Part shown: positions 46,901-53,540 of the stretch, in pieces | How the letters are laid out: every line of letters starts with the position of its first letter | How positions within the stretch are numbered: the stretch's first letter is position 1 | Assembly: GCF_027579695.1 (NCBI RefSeq) | Contig: NC_083587.1 | Location: forward strand, 44,073,732-44,137,731 | Direction: 5' to 3' | DNA from: Neoarius graeffei | Lineage: Eukaryota > Chordata > Actinopteri > Siluriformes > Ariidae | DNA length: 64,000 bases | The notes under the pieces: generated by a model | Database searches by the model: none | What the model was told of the DNA's origin: nothing | The model's input: only the letters and a program-made list of their open reading frames with translations | Position numbers and translations under genes: made by a program

Positions 46901-49534
46901 CAATCGTTTCTCAATACCTGAATGTCCAGACCCTCTGTACGAAACGAAGTGTATTACGAGGAGCTGGTCTATTACAGTACCAGGTTACCTCATAGGCAAC
47001 AGCCGTGTTTGTGCTGCAAGTTATTTTTAACATAATGTATTTTTTACTCAGGGCGGCACGGTGGTGTAGTGGTTAGCGCTGTCGCCTCACAGCAAGAAGG
47101 TCCGGGTTCGAGCCCCATGGCCGGCGAGGGCCTTTCTGTGCGGAGTTTGCATGTTCTCCCCGTGTCCGCGTGGGTTTCCTCCGAGTGCTCTGGTTTCCCC
47201 CACAGTCCAAAGACATGCAGGTTAGGTTAACTGGTGACTCTAAATTGAGCGTAGGTGTGAATGTGAGTGTGAATGGCTGTCTGTGTCTATGTGTCAGCCC
47301 TGTGATGACCTGGCGACTTGTCCAGGGTGTACCCCGCCTTTCGCCCGTAGTCAGCTGGGATAGGCTCCAGCTTGCCTGCGACCCTGTAGAAGGATAAAGC
47401 GGCTAGAGATAATGAGATGAGATCAAATTTTTTACTCACGTGTGTTGGCATGTTGTTGCAAGATCTGTGAAATTCAAACTATAGGCTACAATGTTGAGGT
47501 GAGATGGTAATTCCTTTGAATGGTAAGAGGTGTGTTTGACACATGATGAGCTACTGAGCACAGGAGTCGTTGATGGCTGGCACACTGATGCACTGCACTG
47601 GGAGAATGTATGCGAGAGGGGGAGTGGCTGCAGCAGATAGAGCGGCAGAAGGCAGAAGTGCTTCTTTTACAGTTTTTTTTTCTGAATGCTTAAACACTAA
47701 CAGTGATTCTTTTGGTATGATTTCTGAAACTATTAACACTTGTAGCCAATCTATCAGCAAAGTTTGCCAAACTAAAAGCCCAATCAGCTCTTTACACTCA
47801 GTCTGAAATTTTGTAACTCAACTTTTGCTAAACTGTAAAACACAACACACTTATTGCAAAACCGTAAACACAACTCACTGCATAAGACTCATTTTGCAAT
47901 TTTATAGCACACTTACAAAAAACGTACACTTCTGTCTCTTCTACTCAGACTATTCTGAGAATTACCTTCCTACACTGACACATGCCAAAGCACTTTTTGA
48001 TAATTACTTCATTCAACATTCAGACCTTTAGTACTGCAAAAAAGACAGGTAAGGATTTGTCTGGATTACAATTTTGGACAATATTGGACGGAGAGTGAAA
48101 GAGGTATAAGAATTAGAGAAGTGGAAGAGGTGAAGAAATAAGGTAGAAAGGGACAAGGACCATGAAGTGAAAAAGTGTAGAAAAGGTTGAGATCAAATAT
48201 CAAAATCTCTACGAAAACTGTAAAAAAAAAAAAAAATACTAAGCTACATGTATTACAAAGTTATAAGGTACTGAAAACTGCCATGCACTGCACACAGAGT
48301 AAGCAAAAGCCAAATGTGTTTTCCATTTTGACTGTCAGTGTGCAGTTGGTGCTTTGTGTGCTTAATAATGTTACGGGTTGTGTGTACTGTTGTGTACAAA
48401 AATACCATTTTGAAAAGAGTGTGAACAGCAAAAATGTTTTTGCACAGAGTGCAAAAAGTGCTTTTGCAAGTAATTTATGATGTTTTGCTAATTGGGTGAA
48501 AGGTTTTGTGATTTGTGTGTAGAGTTTTGCAAAAATAGCCAAACGTTGTGCCTAATCGGTCAGAAAAAACTGTGACGATAACTGTATTTGTTGTCCAAAA
48601 ACCACCAAACTTGGCACTGTACTCACTCGTGCCATTAGCAAGACATGTGCAAATGGTTCGAGAGTTGCTTGGAACAAACACACAGACAGACGTTCCTTCC
48701 ATTTATAGATAGAAAGATACTCTTTTGCCATATTTCCCCAGTTTGACTACGGTGGCTGGATGCCCAACTTTCCCACTGCACTCCGAAAGCCCCCACCCAA
48801 AGAGAAAGGCCAGACCACTGAGGAAACCATCATGGAGACACTGCCCACTATCAGCACAACAGTCAATGGAATGGCTGTTCTGAAATTGCTAAGCACAAGG
48901 TCAACAGATAACGTGAGTATGCGCTGCCCATTGACAGTCATGTTTAAAGACCGCCTTTATATTTAACAGATTTGGGGGAAAATACAGCATTAAAGGTGGG
49001 ATAAGCAATGTTGAACGATGTAACATTTGTTCAGTTCAAAGTCATACATACTATATTTTCCCCAATTTTTTTGGATGCCATAACTTCCTGCTTTGAGTCA
49101 TGATGGCATGTGATGGAGGTTTAATCAATGGAACACAAATACACAAACAGAAATACACACACACACACACACATGCAAGCACACACGCGTGTGCATGCGT
49201 CCCAGTTGTAGCCTAAATATCACAGACGATGACATATGGACGACTTACACCTGTGGTGGCACTGTTTGCCATCTTCACCCTCACTGGTGTCATGTTGGCT
49301 AATTCTAAACATGTTCATCATATCAGCATCTTATTTTCTTATCACTCTCTGCAGTATCCTCTTGGATATTTCCCAGAAGATCTGTTTGATGAAGAGGTTC
49401 CGTGCAAGCGTATTAAAGAATTTAAGGAGGCCCTGGAGAAGTTGTCAAGTAGCATCAAGGAGCGCAACAAGAGCCTGAAACTCCCCTACACCTATCTAAA
49501 CCCTGAGAATGTAGACAACAGTGTAGCTATTTAA
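21526..49534 (+). CDS. Lipoxygenase gene, 14 coding exons, complete
   Basis: A non-heme iron enzyme that oxygenates, or isomerises hydroperoxides of, polyunsaturated fatty acids. Exons: 21526-21675, 26441-26642, 26999-27080, 27190-27312, 35939-36042, 36149-36318, 36455-36598, 36762-36965, 38046-38132, 40749-40918, 41044-41165, 45045-45145, 48742-48912, 49355-49534. They total 2010 nt (669 residues plus stop). All junctions are GT-AG and phases agree throughout. Exon sizes match the conserved vertebrate ALOX pattern. Residues 1-117 form the PLAT lipid-binding domain and 118-669 the catalytic domain. Iron ligands are His361, His366, His546, Asn550 and the C-terminal Ile669. Ala409 occupies the stereo-control (Coffa) position, which usually goes with S-type oxygenation. 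Several blocks (e.g. [23 protein letters not shown]) favour the ALOXE3/ALOX12B side of the family, but the subtype is not certain. Confidence 0.95.
22275..22584 (-). repeat. 3' LTR of Gmr1-like copy B
   Basis: 310 bp; the counterpart of 2612-2934. The low-coordinate end is TGTAATGACT and the high-coordinate end is CTGCCACA. Confidence 0.88.
22650..24420 (-). pseudogene. Integrase tail, RT and RNase H of Gmr1-like copy B
   Basis: The integrase C-terminus ([12 protein letters not shown] and W-Q-G-P-F-E-V-T-W) occupies about 24400-24130, followed by the linker and the RT start. Frames shift near 23870, 23400 and 23060. RT keeps Y-L-D-D-I-I-I-Y-S, and RNase H ends at about 22650 just before the LTR. 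Copy A at 963-2594 is the uninterrupted equivalent. Confidence 0.88.
24416..25200 (-). pseudogene. Gag region of Gmr1-like copy B with SCAN-like segment
   Basis: The frame 24883-24416 reads through a block Q-Q-R-Q-R-F-R-A-L and then [21 protein letters not shown], which has the layout of a SCAN domain (L-E-Q-F-L-x-x-L-P-E-x-x-x-x-W-V-x-x-x-x-P). SCAN domains are known to descend from Gmr1-type Gag. An upstream Gln/Pro-rich part (25200-24912) is in another frame. The coding is broken at the GA repeat. Confidence 0.72.
25215..25456 (-). repeat. 5' LTR of Gmr1-like copy B, truncated
   Basis: Matches 22275-22584 but lacks the first 70 or so bases of the LTR. Tc1-like sequence begins at once at 25457, so the outer end was lost or replaced there, and no target duplication can be checked. 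Confidence 0.85.
25457..25731 (-). mobile_element. Tc1-like element, terminal fragment
   Basis: Ends with CCCAACTTTTTTGGAATTGG near 25706-25725 and carries inside a second CCCAACTTTTTTGAGATGTG (25521-25540), as in the terminal region of a common fish Tc1 family. No coding remains. Confidence 0.7.
25732..26440. other. Lipoxygenase intron 1, no further element recognised
   Basis: AT-rich intronic sequence up to the exon 2 acceptor. It ends with a C/A-rich stretch and a TTTACAG acceptor. Confidence 0.5.
26441..26642 (+). CDS. Lipoxygenase exon 2
   Basis: 202 bp, residues 51-117 plus one base; the second half of the PLAT domain, including the W-F-C-D-K-I and F-P-C-Y-R-W-L segments. Acceptor CTTTACAG, donor GTAAAT. 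Confidence 0.95.
26739..26890. repeat. (CA)n and (TAA)n microsatellites in intron 2
   Basis: A CA run at about 26738-26788 and an ATA/TAA run at about 26851-26891, between exons 2 and 3. Confidence 0.93.
26999..27080 (+). CDS. Lipoxygenase exon 3
   Basis: 82 bp, residues 118-144; the interdomain linker, rich in Glu and Arg ([12 protein letters not shown]). Acceptor CATCTCAG, donor GTTTGT. Confidence 0.93.
27190..27312 (+). CDS. Lipoxygenase exon 4
   Basis: 123 bp, residues 145-185, beginning [10 protein letters not shown]. Acceptor TTCCCACAG, donor GTAAGT. An 8.6-kb intron loaded with transposons follows. Confidence 0.95.
28382..28756 (+). mobile_element. tRNA-derived SINE, copy A
   Basis: A full-length member of the abundant SINE of this window. 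The head starts GGCGGCACGGTGG and contains RNA polymerase III A-box-like TGGTGTAGTGGTTAGCGC and B-box-like GGGTTCAAGCCCC. The tail ends in ATGAG repeats. It is flanked by a perfect 13-bp duplication AGGAAAGGATTGG (28369-28381 and 28757-28769). Confidence 0.95.
29054..29425 (-). mobile_element. tRNA-derived SINE, copy B
   Basis: A full-length inverted copy in pogo exon 2, with a 12-bp duplication CCGAAGAAAGAT (29042-29053 and 29426-29437). Confidence 0.95.
29941..30110. repeat. CTAT/CTCT-rich simple sequence
   Basis: Imperfect TCTA and TCTC runs after the pogo element. No coding. Confidence 0.7.
30175..31530. repeat. Element with repeated GGCTCATCTTACCCC motifs
   Basis: The motif GGCTCATCTTACCCC or its complement recurs at about 30205, 30228, 30401, 30450, 30488 and 31505, often with TTGAGCCA. 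This looks like a non-autonomous element with subterminal repeats that was later split by the MITE at 30761-31428. The exact ends are not clear. Confidence 0.5.
30761..31428. mobile_element. PIF/Harbinger-type MITE (668 bp)
   Basis: The terminal inverted repeats are TGGCCCTTTTCCACTACC and, on the right, the complement of TGCCGCTTTTCCACTACC. TAA flanks both ends (30758-30760 and 31429-31431), which fits the 3-bp TWA target of PIF/Harbinger. The interior is rich in CAGCTC/CTCAGC motifs and has no transposase. Confidence 0.85.
32110..33377 (-). pseudogene. Transposon ORF exon interrupted by an insertion
   Basis: The first half (33377-33206) encodes [16 protein letters not shown] and ends at Y-P-D-I. 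The second half (about 32265-32111) continues in frame with [19 protein letters not shown] and ends at a GT donor after M-A-K. The layout resembles the N-terminus of a fish multi-copy protein family that carries a SWIM-type zinc domain further on. Later exons are absent here. Confidence 0.6.
32267..33203. mobile_element. TIR element, CAGTGCGTTTACATGCAC family, inserted in a transposon exon
   Basis: Both ends are inverted copies of (G/C)ACTACGTTTACATGCAC. The two arms match 20278-20590 and 57417-58104. The interrupted coding sequence reads on across the insertion, with ATT or CATT present on both sides, giving a 3-4 bp target duplication. A short-target class such as PIF/Harbinger is therefore more likely than hAT. 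Confidence 0.8.
33525..33580. repeat. (TA)n microsatellite
   Basis: About 24 TA units directly after a GT-rich stretch. Confidence 0.93.
33760..34026 (+). mobile_element. LINE 3' end with poly(A)
   Basis: T- and G-rich 3' UTR-like sequence ending TACTGTTTGGAATAAAGC, ATCAATC and a 13-base A run (34014-34026). The AATAAA followed by poly(A) marks a retrotransposed 3' end, probably of an L1-type LINE. Confidence 0.5.
34437..35343 (+). pseudogene. LINE reverse transcriptase fragment (CR1/L2/Rex-like)
   Basis: One open frame from W-F-E-S-Y-L-T-G-R through [13 protein letters not shown] and the catalytic [10 protein letters not shown] (about 34618) to the C-terminal [10 protein letters not shown] and [10 protein letters not shown] blocks. 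The 5' half of ORF2 is missing, so it is a truncated insertion in lipoxygenase intron 4. It is clearly a different family from the L2 copies at 2-592 and 13030-14493. Confidence 0.88.
35532..35904 (+). mobile_element. tRNA-derived SINE, copy C
   Basis: Full length, with a 12-bp duplication ATTAATGGACTG (35520-35531 and 35905-35916). It ends 34 bp before lipoxygenase exon 5. Confidence 0.95.
35939..36042 (+). CDS. Lipoxygenase exon 5
   Basis: 104 bp, residues 186-220, encoding [13 protein letters not shown]. It was found by phase and family size, since it is too short to stand out as an ORF. Acceptor TGTTTAG, donor GTATTC. A SINE ends only 34 bp upstream at 35904. Confidence 0.93.
36149..36318 (+). 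CDS. Lipoxygenase exon 6
   Basis: 170 bp, residues 221-277, with the family block [12 protein letters not shown]. Acceptor TTTGCAG, donor GTATGT, phase 0 at its end. Confidence 0.95.
36455..36598 (+). CDS. Lipoxygenase exon 7
   Basis: 144 bp, residues 278-325, with L-C-D-Y-K-M-L-D and T-A-P-L-V-L-L-H. Acceptor CATCCAG, donor GTAACA. Confidence 0.95.
36762..36965 (+). CDS. Lipoxygenase exon 8 (two iron-binding histidines)
   Basis: 204 bp, residues 326-393. It carries the signature helix [12 protein letters not shown], with iron ligands His361 and His366, followed by L-P-S-V-H-P-L-F-K. Acceptor TTCCACAG, donor GTATTT. Confidence 0.97.
36966..38045. other. Lipoxygenase intron 8
   Basis: Mostly unassigned. 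Bases about 37361-37665 look like a small element with GAGCTC(C/A)GG ends and a GCGCCATTTTG motif, but no target duplication could be settled. Confidence 0.4.
38046..38132 (+). CDS. Lipoxygenase exon 9
   Basis: 87 bp, residues 394-422, with [10 protein letters not shown] and Ala409 in I-L-A-R-D. A T tract and TTTAG acceptor precede it. The donor is GTATAG. Confidence 0.93.
38622..38968 (+). pseudogene. THAP zinc-finger exon, interrupted by a MITE
   Basis: [25 protein letters not shown] precedes the MITE at 38697-38866. After it comes [20 protein letters not shown], giving the C-x4-C and C-x2-H zinc ligands of a THAP domain. A small deletion or frameshift lies between the two parts even without the MITE. 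Confidence 0.8.
38697..38866. mobile_element. hAT-type MITE (170 bp)
   Basis: The ends are (CT)AGTGATG and its complement. The interior is rich in GAGCCGGCTC. A perfect 8-bp target duplication ACCGGTTT (38689-38696 and 38867-38874) marks a hAT insertion. Confidence 0.92.
39854..40748. other. Lipoxygenase intron 9, right part
   Basis: Contains tandem-like copies of GCTATTTACACCCA (39924) and CACCCAGGTGTA (39858), related to 38377-38400 on the other side of the THAP element. This hints at an older host repeat around it. Nothing coding was recognised. Confidence 0.4.
40749..40918 (+). CDS. Lipoxygenase exon 10
   Basis: 170 bp, residues 423-478, with [11 protein letters not shown] and N-Y-Y-Y-R-D-D-G. 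Acceptor AATCTTAG, donor GTATGT. Confidence 0.95.
40958..40985. repeat. (GA)n microsatellite in intron 10
   Basis: A short AG run between exons 10 and 11. Confidence 0.93.
41044..41165 (+). CDS. Lipoxygenase exon 11
   Basis: 122 bp, residues 479-519, with [13 protein letters not shown]. Acceptor TTTGCAG, donor GTATAC. Intron 10 is only 125 bp and holds a GA microsatellite. Confidence 0.95.
41409..41949 (-). repeat. 3' LTR of the non-autonomous element
   Basis: 541 bp; adjoins the purine tract at 41950-41962. Confidence 0.93.
42072..43670 (-). CDS. Pro/Val/Ser-rich ORFs of the non-autonomous LTR element
   Basis: Three overlapping frames follow one another on the - strand. The first is 43670-43293, with an acidic block [18 protein letters not shown]. 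The second is 43360-42332, rich in Pro, Ser and Ala. The third is 42734-42072, with V-P-V-P-V-T-V-P-type repeats coded by a degenerate minisatellite (about 42350-42600), ending A-A-Q-P-E-P-A-S-A. They probably derive from one longer protein broken by frameshifts near 43330 and 42735. I recognise no domain. The part of 43360-42332 that overlaps the third frame is likely a shadow. Confidence 0.4.
43883..44139. mobile_element. Palindromic hAT-type MITE (257 bp)
   Basis: The ends are CAGGGGTGTCCGAACTGATC and, on the right, the complement of CAGGGGTGTCCAAACTGATC. Inverted similarity extends for about 100 bp into each arm, so a single strand could fold into one long hairpin. It is flanked by a perfect 8-bp duplication ATCTACAG (43875-43882 and 44140-44147). 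It is inserted in the Gag-like part of the LTR element. Confidence 0.95.
44308..44848 (-). repeat. 5' LTR of the non-autonomous element
   Basis: 541 bp; the direct-repeat partner of 41409-41949, with a small number of substitutions and short indels that balance in length. Confidence 0.93.
45045..45145 (+). CDS. Lipoxygenase exon 12 (third and fourth iron ligands)
   Basis: 101 bp, residues 520-553, with [11 protein letters not shown] holding His546 and Asn550. Asn at the second position is the ALOX5/ALOX12/ALOXE3 pattern (mammalian ALOX15 has His). Acceptor TTCTCAG, donor GTAATA. A SINE starts 28 bp after the exon. Confidence 0.97.
45173..45550 (+). mobile_element. tRNA-derived SINE, copy D
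   Basis: Full length. The left duplication is ATCTGTGAGTCA (45161-45172) and the right one 45551-45562. It starts 28 bp after lipoxygenase exon 12. Confidence 0.95.
46113..46488 (+). mobile_element. tRNA-derived SINE, copy E (recombinant)
   Basis: The 5' part carries the variants of copy F (CCATGGCC, TGCGGAG, CTCCGAGTGCTCTGG, AATTGAGCG). The 3' end and flank (GATGAGATGAGATCTGTGAG) match copy D. It is therefore the crossover product between the two. Confidence 0.88.
47051..47422 (+). mobile_element. tRNA-derived SINE, copy F
   Basis: Shares its 5' variants with copy E. Its own right flank repeats TTTTTTACTCA (about 47428-47438), matching the left flank ending at 47050, so it marks the original insertion site. 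Confidence 0.9.
47440..48741. other. Lipoxygenase intron 12, right part
   Basis: AT-rich sequence with many TTTTGCAAAA-like and TGTGTACTGTTGTGTAC-like stretches (about 47680-48560). This composition is seen in some degenerate DNA transposons. I could not define ends. No host coding sequence is visible apart from exon 13 that follows. Confidence 0.4.
48742..48912 (+). CDS. Lipoxygenase exon 13
   Basis: 171 bp, residues 554-610, with [16 protein letters not shown]. Acceptor TTCCCCAG, donor GTGAGT. Confidence 0.97.
49355..49534 (+). CDS. Lipoxygenase exon 14 and stop
   Basis: 180 bp, residues 611-669 and TAA. It ends N-S-V-A-I, whose terminal Ile is the fifth iron ligand. Acceptor CTCTGCAG. 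Confidence 0.97.
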   Translation, partial: YPLGYFPEDLFDEEVPCKRIKEFKEALEKLSSSIKERNKSLKLPYTYLNPENVDNSVAI

Positions 49535-49591
49535 AAGAATATGCTGTATTTTTGAAAGAGCTTTCTTTATATAAATGAAAATGTCAACAAA

Positions 49592-49597
49592 AATAAA
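49592..49597 (+). terminator. Lipoxygenase poly(A) signal candidate
   Basis: AATAAA lies 58 bp after the stop codon, which would give a very short 3' UTR. A longer UTR is possible. Confidence 0.55.
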
Positions 49598-49984
49598 ATA
49601 TAACCAGCCAACCTGAAAAACAAATCAAAAATACATTGGATATACATGTGTAGATGGCTGATGACTGAGATAAGATCTTAAAAGTACCGGTAGTGCACCT
49701 CCATGCCTCGCTATGCTGCATCCCTCCTTTTTGCTCCACTGCCCCTGCACACCACACAGTCCTATTCCCACACATCCTTTTCATCTTGACATTTTCCAGT
49801 GTGGGCTAGGCTATAAAAAAAATCTAAACAATCTATATAATCTTTATCATCACAGCATACCCCCGCATACTTCCGGAAAAACCCTTTTTCATGAAATGCC
49901 ACAAGTCTTCCAAGGAAATCAATTTCCTTATTGGCAATGTTCCCATGTTTTCACATGTTCACACCAGACATTCTTATTCTCAGG

Positions 49985-50460
49985 CAACCTTTTCATATTG
50001 ACGTTCTCCGATGTGGGCTACGATGCGAGCCCCAAATTCTTTGCAATTTTACATTGAGGAACATTATTCTTAAATTGTTGCACTGTTTGCCCACGCAGTC
50101 TTTCACAGAGCGGTGAACCCCTCGCCATCTTTACTTCTGAGAGACTCCGCCTCTCTGGGATGCTCTTTTTATACCTAATCATGTTACTGAACTGTTGCCA
50201 AGTAACCAAATTAGTTTGGAGGGTTTTGTTTTGTTTTGTTTTTTGCATTATGCAACTTTTTCAGTCTTTTGTTGCCCTTGTCCAGCTTTTCTGAAACGTG
50301 TTGCTGACATCAAATTCAAAATGAGCACATATTTTTCAATAAACAATAAAATTTCTCAGTTTCAACATTTGATATATTGTCTTTGTACTATTTTCAATGA
50401 AATATAGGGTTTCCATGATTTGCAAATCTTCCCATACCATTTTACACAGTGTTTTACACG
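49985..50460 (-). mobile_element. Tc1-like element fragment with N-terminal transposase segment
   Basis: On the - strand, a segment M-A-R-G-S-P-L-C-E-R-L-R-G-Q-T-V-Q-Q-F and I-A-K-N-L-G-L (about 50130-50020) matches the paired helix-turn-helix start of a Tc1-like transposase. The rest is absent. It begins about 450 bp after the lipoxygenase stop. Bases 49598-49984 between them show no gene. Confidence 0.65.
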
Positions 50461-50489
50461 GGAGGTATGCATATCAGTGGCAAAGTCAA

Positions 50490-50760
50490 CAATCAAGAGG
50501 AGATTTCAACACAGCAAATACACGGGCTTCACCACAAGATGTAAACCACTGGTTAGCCTCAAAAGCAGGAAGACTAGATTCGTTTGCAAAAAATAAAAAT
50601 CTAAGTGAGGAAAAAAAAAAGACTGTTCTGGAATAACATCCAAAGATCATCCAGACAAAGATCAGCTTGTTCCAGAATGATGGGAAGAGAAGAGTATGGA
50701 GAAAGAAAGGAACTTCTCGTGATAAGATGTACATGTGAAAAAGAAAGCACATTCTCCTTC
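50490..50760 (+). mobile_element. Tc1-like transposase relic
   Basis: Decodes in broken frames to pieces such as F-Q-N-D-G-K-R-R-V-W-R-K-K-G-T, a typical central Tc1 transposase block. No complete frame or terminal repeats were found. Confidence 0.5.
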
Positions 50761-50857
50761 AGTTCTATGTTTCCTTTATCATGGCCCCAATAACAATTGT
50801 GTGGTCCTCAGGTAACAACTAAAAACACAACAGATTTTAATATGTAGTTTTTGTTTT

Positions 50858-51231
50858 GGGGGCGGCACGGTGGTGTAGTGGTTAGCGCTGTTGCTTCACA
50901 GCAAGAAGGTCCTGGGTTCGAGCCCCGGGGCCGGCGAGGGCCTTTCTGTGTGGAGTTTGCATGTTCTCCCCGTGTCTGCGTGGGTTTCCTCCGGGTGCTC
51001 CGGTTTCCCCCACAGTCCAAAGACATGCAGGTTAGGTTAACTGGTGACTCTAAATTGACCGTAGGTGTGAATGTGAGTGTGAATGGTTGTCTGTGTCTAT
51101 GTGTCAGCCCTGTGATGACCTGGCGACTTGTCCAGGGTGTACCCCGCCTTTCGCCCGTAGTCAGCTGGGATAGGCTCCAGCTTGCCTGCGACCCTGTAGA
51201 AGGATAAAGCGGCTAGAGATAATGAGATGAG
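50858..51231 (+). mobile_element. tRNA-derived SINE, copy G
   Basis: Full length, flanked by a short GTTTTGG match on both sides, which is shorter than for the other copies. Confidence 0.9.
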
Positions 51232-51648
51232 TTTTGGTTTTTTTGGGGGGGGGTCCAAAAAGTTAATTAACAAGGTGGAGCTTGGTGTTGCAGTGATTAG
51301 CACTGTTGCCTCACAGCGAGAAAGTTTGGGCTTCGAAACTGCTGGCCGATTGGTGCCTTTCTGTGTGGAGTTTGCATGTTCTTCCCATGTCTGCATGGGC
51401 TTCTTCTAGGTGCTCCAGTTTCCTCCCACAGTCCAAAGCAGGGATGTAGCCATCATTTTAGAAGTGAGGGGGACAAATTGTTCAGAGGTCTATTGAGTGA
51501 TTTATCATCTTCTCGTATTCAATTGCACCTCTCCTTAGCAGCTAAAGAACCACATAACCACAAACAGCACAGCACCAGGGAACCGTCTTTAAAATGATAT
51601 ACTATCAAAATCTAAAGTCAAAATCTATAAATCTATAAAGTAAAATGT

Positions 51649-52009
51649 CTCATCTCATTATCTCTAGCCGCTTTATCCTGTTCTACAGGGTTGCAGGCAA
51701 GCTGGAGCCTATCCCAGCTGACTACGGGCGAAAGGCGGGGTACACCCTGGACAAGTCGCCAGGTCATCACAGGGCTGACACATAGACACAGACAACCATT
51801 CACACCTACGGTCAATTTAGAGTCACCAGTTAACCTAACCTGCATGTCTTTGGACTGTGGGGGAAACCGGAGCACCCGGAGGAAACCCACGCGGACACGG
51901 GGAGAACATGCAAACTCCGCACAGAAAGGCCCTCGCCGGCCACGAGGCTCGAACCCGGACCTTCTTGCTGTGAGGTGACAGCGCTAAACACTACACCACC
52001 GTGCCGCCC
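51649..52009 (-). mobile_element. tRNA-derived SINE, copy H
   Basis: Full-length inverted copy with a 12-bp duplication AAAGTAAAATGT (51637-51648 and 52010-52021). Confidence 0.95.
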
Positions 52010-52324
52010 AAAGTAAAATGTATAAATAGAATTAAGAATAGTAGTAGTGACATAGCTAGTTATAGTCTCTTCTCACTTGTGACCCTGCATAATCATCCCT
52101 GTTGGCCTCTGGTCCACTGTCTCCTCTCTCACCCTGCTCTTTCTATTGTGGCAATAAAGATTAAAAAATATGTGGAAAGCAACATTTTGAAATAGAATTA
52201 GGAATACAGTAATAATAATCAGAAAATTCATGTACTTTAAACTTTAACTACCACAAAAATAAATTAAATCTTTACAAAAATAACAAAGGAACACAAATAC
52301 ATTTATATTCTTATTTTCTACCCA

Positions 52325-52702
52325 ATGGGCGGCACGGTGGTGTAGTGGTTAGCGCTGTCGCCTCACAGCAAGAAGGTCCGGGTTCGAGCCCCGTGGCCGG
52401 CGAGGGCCTTTCTGTGCGGAGTTTGCATGTTCTCCCTGTGTCTGCGTGGGTTTCCTCCAGGTGCTCCGGTTTCCCCCACAGTCCAAAGACATGCAGGTTA
52501 GGCTAACTGGTGACTCTAAATTGACCGTAGGTGTGAATGTGAGTGTGAATGGTTGTCTGTGTCTATGTGTCAGCCCTGTGATGACCTGGTGACTTGTCCA
52601 GGGTGTACCCCGCCTTTCGCCCGTAGTCAGCTGGGATAGGCTCCAGCTTGCCTGCGACCCTGTAGAAGGATAAAGCGGCTAGAGATAATGAGATGAGATG
52701 AG
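52325..52702 (+). mobile_element. tRNA-derived SINE, copy I
   Basis: Full length, with a 12-bp duplication ATTTTCTACCCA (52313-52324 and 52703-52714). Confidence 0.95.
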
Positions 52703-53540
52703 ATTTTCTACCCAGAAGTGAGTAATCTTAGCGTAGCCAAAAGAGTAACGTTACTCAAGTAAGAGTATTGTTACTTTAGAATAATATTACTCAAGTAAAA
52801 GTAAAACATATTTTGCAACAAAACAACTCTTAAGAGTACAATTTATCCAAAAAGTTACTCAAATAAATGTAATGGAGTAAATGTAACTAGTTACTACCAC
52901 CTCTAAGTTAGCTAGCTAGCTAGCTTAACTAACTAAATTGACATTTATTTGTCATCTTTTAGCTAAACATTATCTACATTCAACACCATTACTCAACTTA
53001 CACGGTTTGTTTGGGAAAAAACTGTCTAAAGTCTTTAGCCTCTTGGCTGGTTTGCTGAACATACAGAAGCGCTGCCCAGATCTGAATCACACCAAAGATA
53101 CTCGTACAATATTTTCTAAAGTGTCTCTGATCATGTTTGTTTGTCGCCTGAGCTCCGCCTGCTCATGATGCATTTAGAGGCGGCTCGGAAAAACGCATTT
53201 CCACATGTTAAAAATGAATTGAGTGGTTGTAATGGCTGTAAAACGTGCGGGGGACAGGGGGCACAAGTACGGGAAGTGCAGGGGACATGTACCCTGTGTC
53301 CGCTACGCCCATGGTCCAAAGAGATGTGGAGTTGGTCAATTGGCTACTCTAAAATTGCTCGTGAGTGTGAATGATTGTTTGTCTCTGTAACCCTGTGATA
53401 GGTTGTCAACCTGCCCGGGGTGAACCCCCACCTCTCGCCTGAAATCAGCTGGGATTGGCTCCAGCTTCCCCTGTTACCCTGATGGATACGTGGTATAGAT
53501 AATGGGTGGATGGATGAATGGAGGTAAATTGACATTCAGA

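Larger units (their letters stand above)
45551..47426. repeat. 938-bp tandem duplication bounded by SINEs
   Basis: The unit of 562 bp of unique intron plus one SINE occurs twice in tandem: 45551-46488 and 46489-47426. Equal landmarks sit exactly 938 bp apart (GGGCGGCACG at 46113 and 47051; ATCTGTGAGT at 45551 and 46489). The unique parts look identical by eye. It lies wholly in lipoxygenase intron 12. Confidence 0.93.
51439..53313. mobile_element. hAT-type element (1.9 kb) inserted in an old SINE
   Basis: The ends are CAGGGATGTAGC and the complement of CATGGGCGTAGC. A perfect 8-bp duplication GTCCAAAG (51431-51438 and 53314-53321) identifies the hAT mechanism. The interior has no transposase frame. 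It holds SINE copies H and I and AGTAAAAGTA/TTACTCAAGTA-like sequence around 52740-52890. Confidence 0.88.
51281..53520 (+). mobile_element. Old diverged SINE split by a hAT element
   Basis: The head lies at 51281-51438, the tail at 53314-53520, and the two join exactly at the duplicated GTCCAAAG. The copy is much more divergent than copies A-K and ends in a GGATGGATG-like tail, so it belongs to an older subfamily. Confidence 0.88.
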
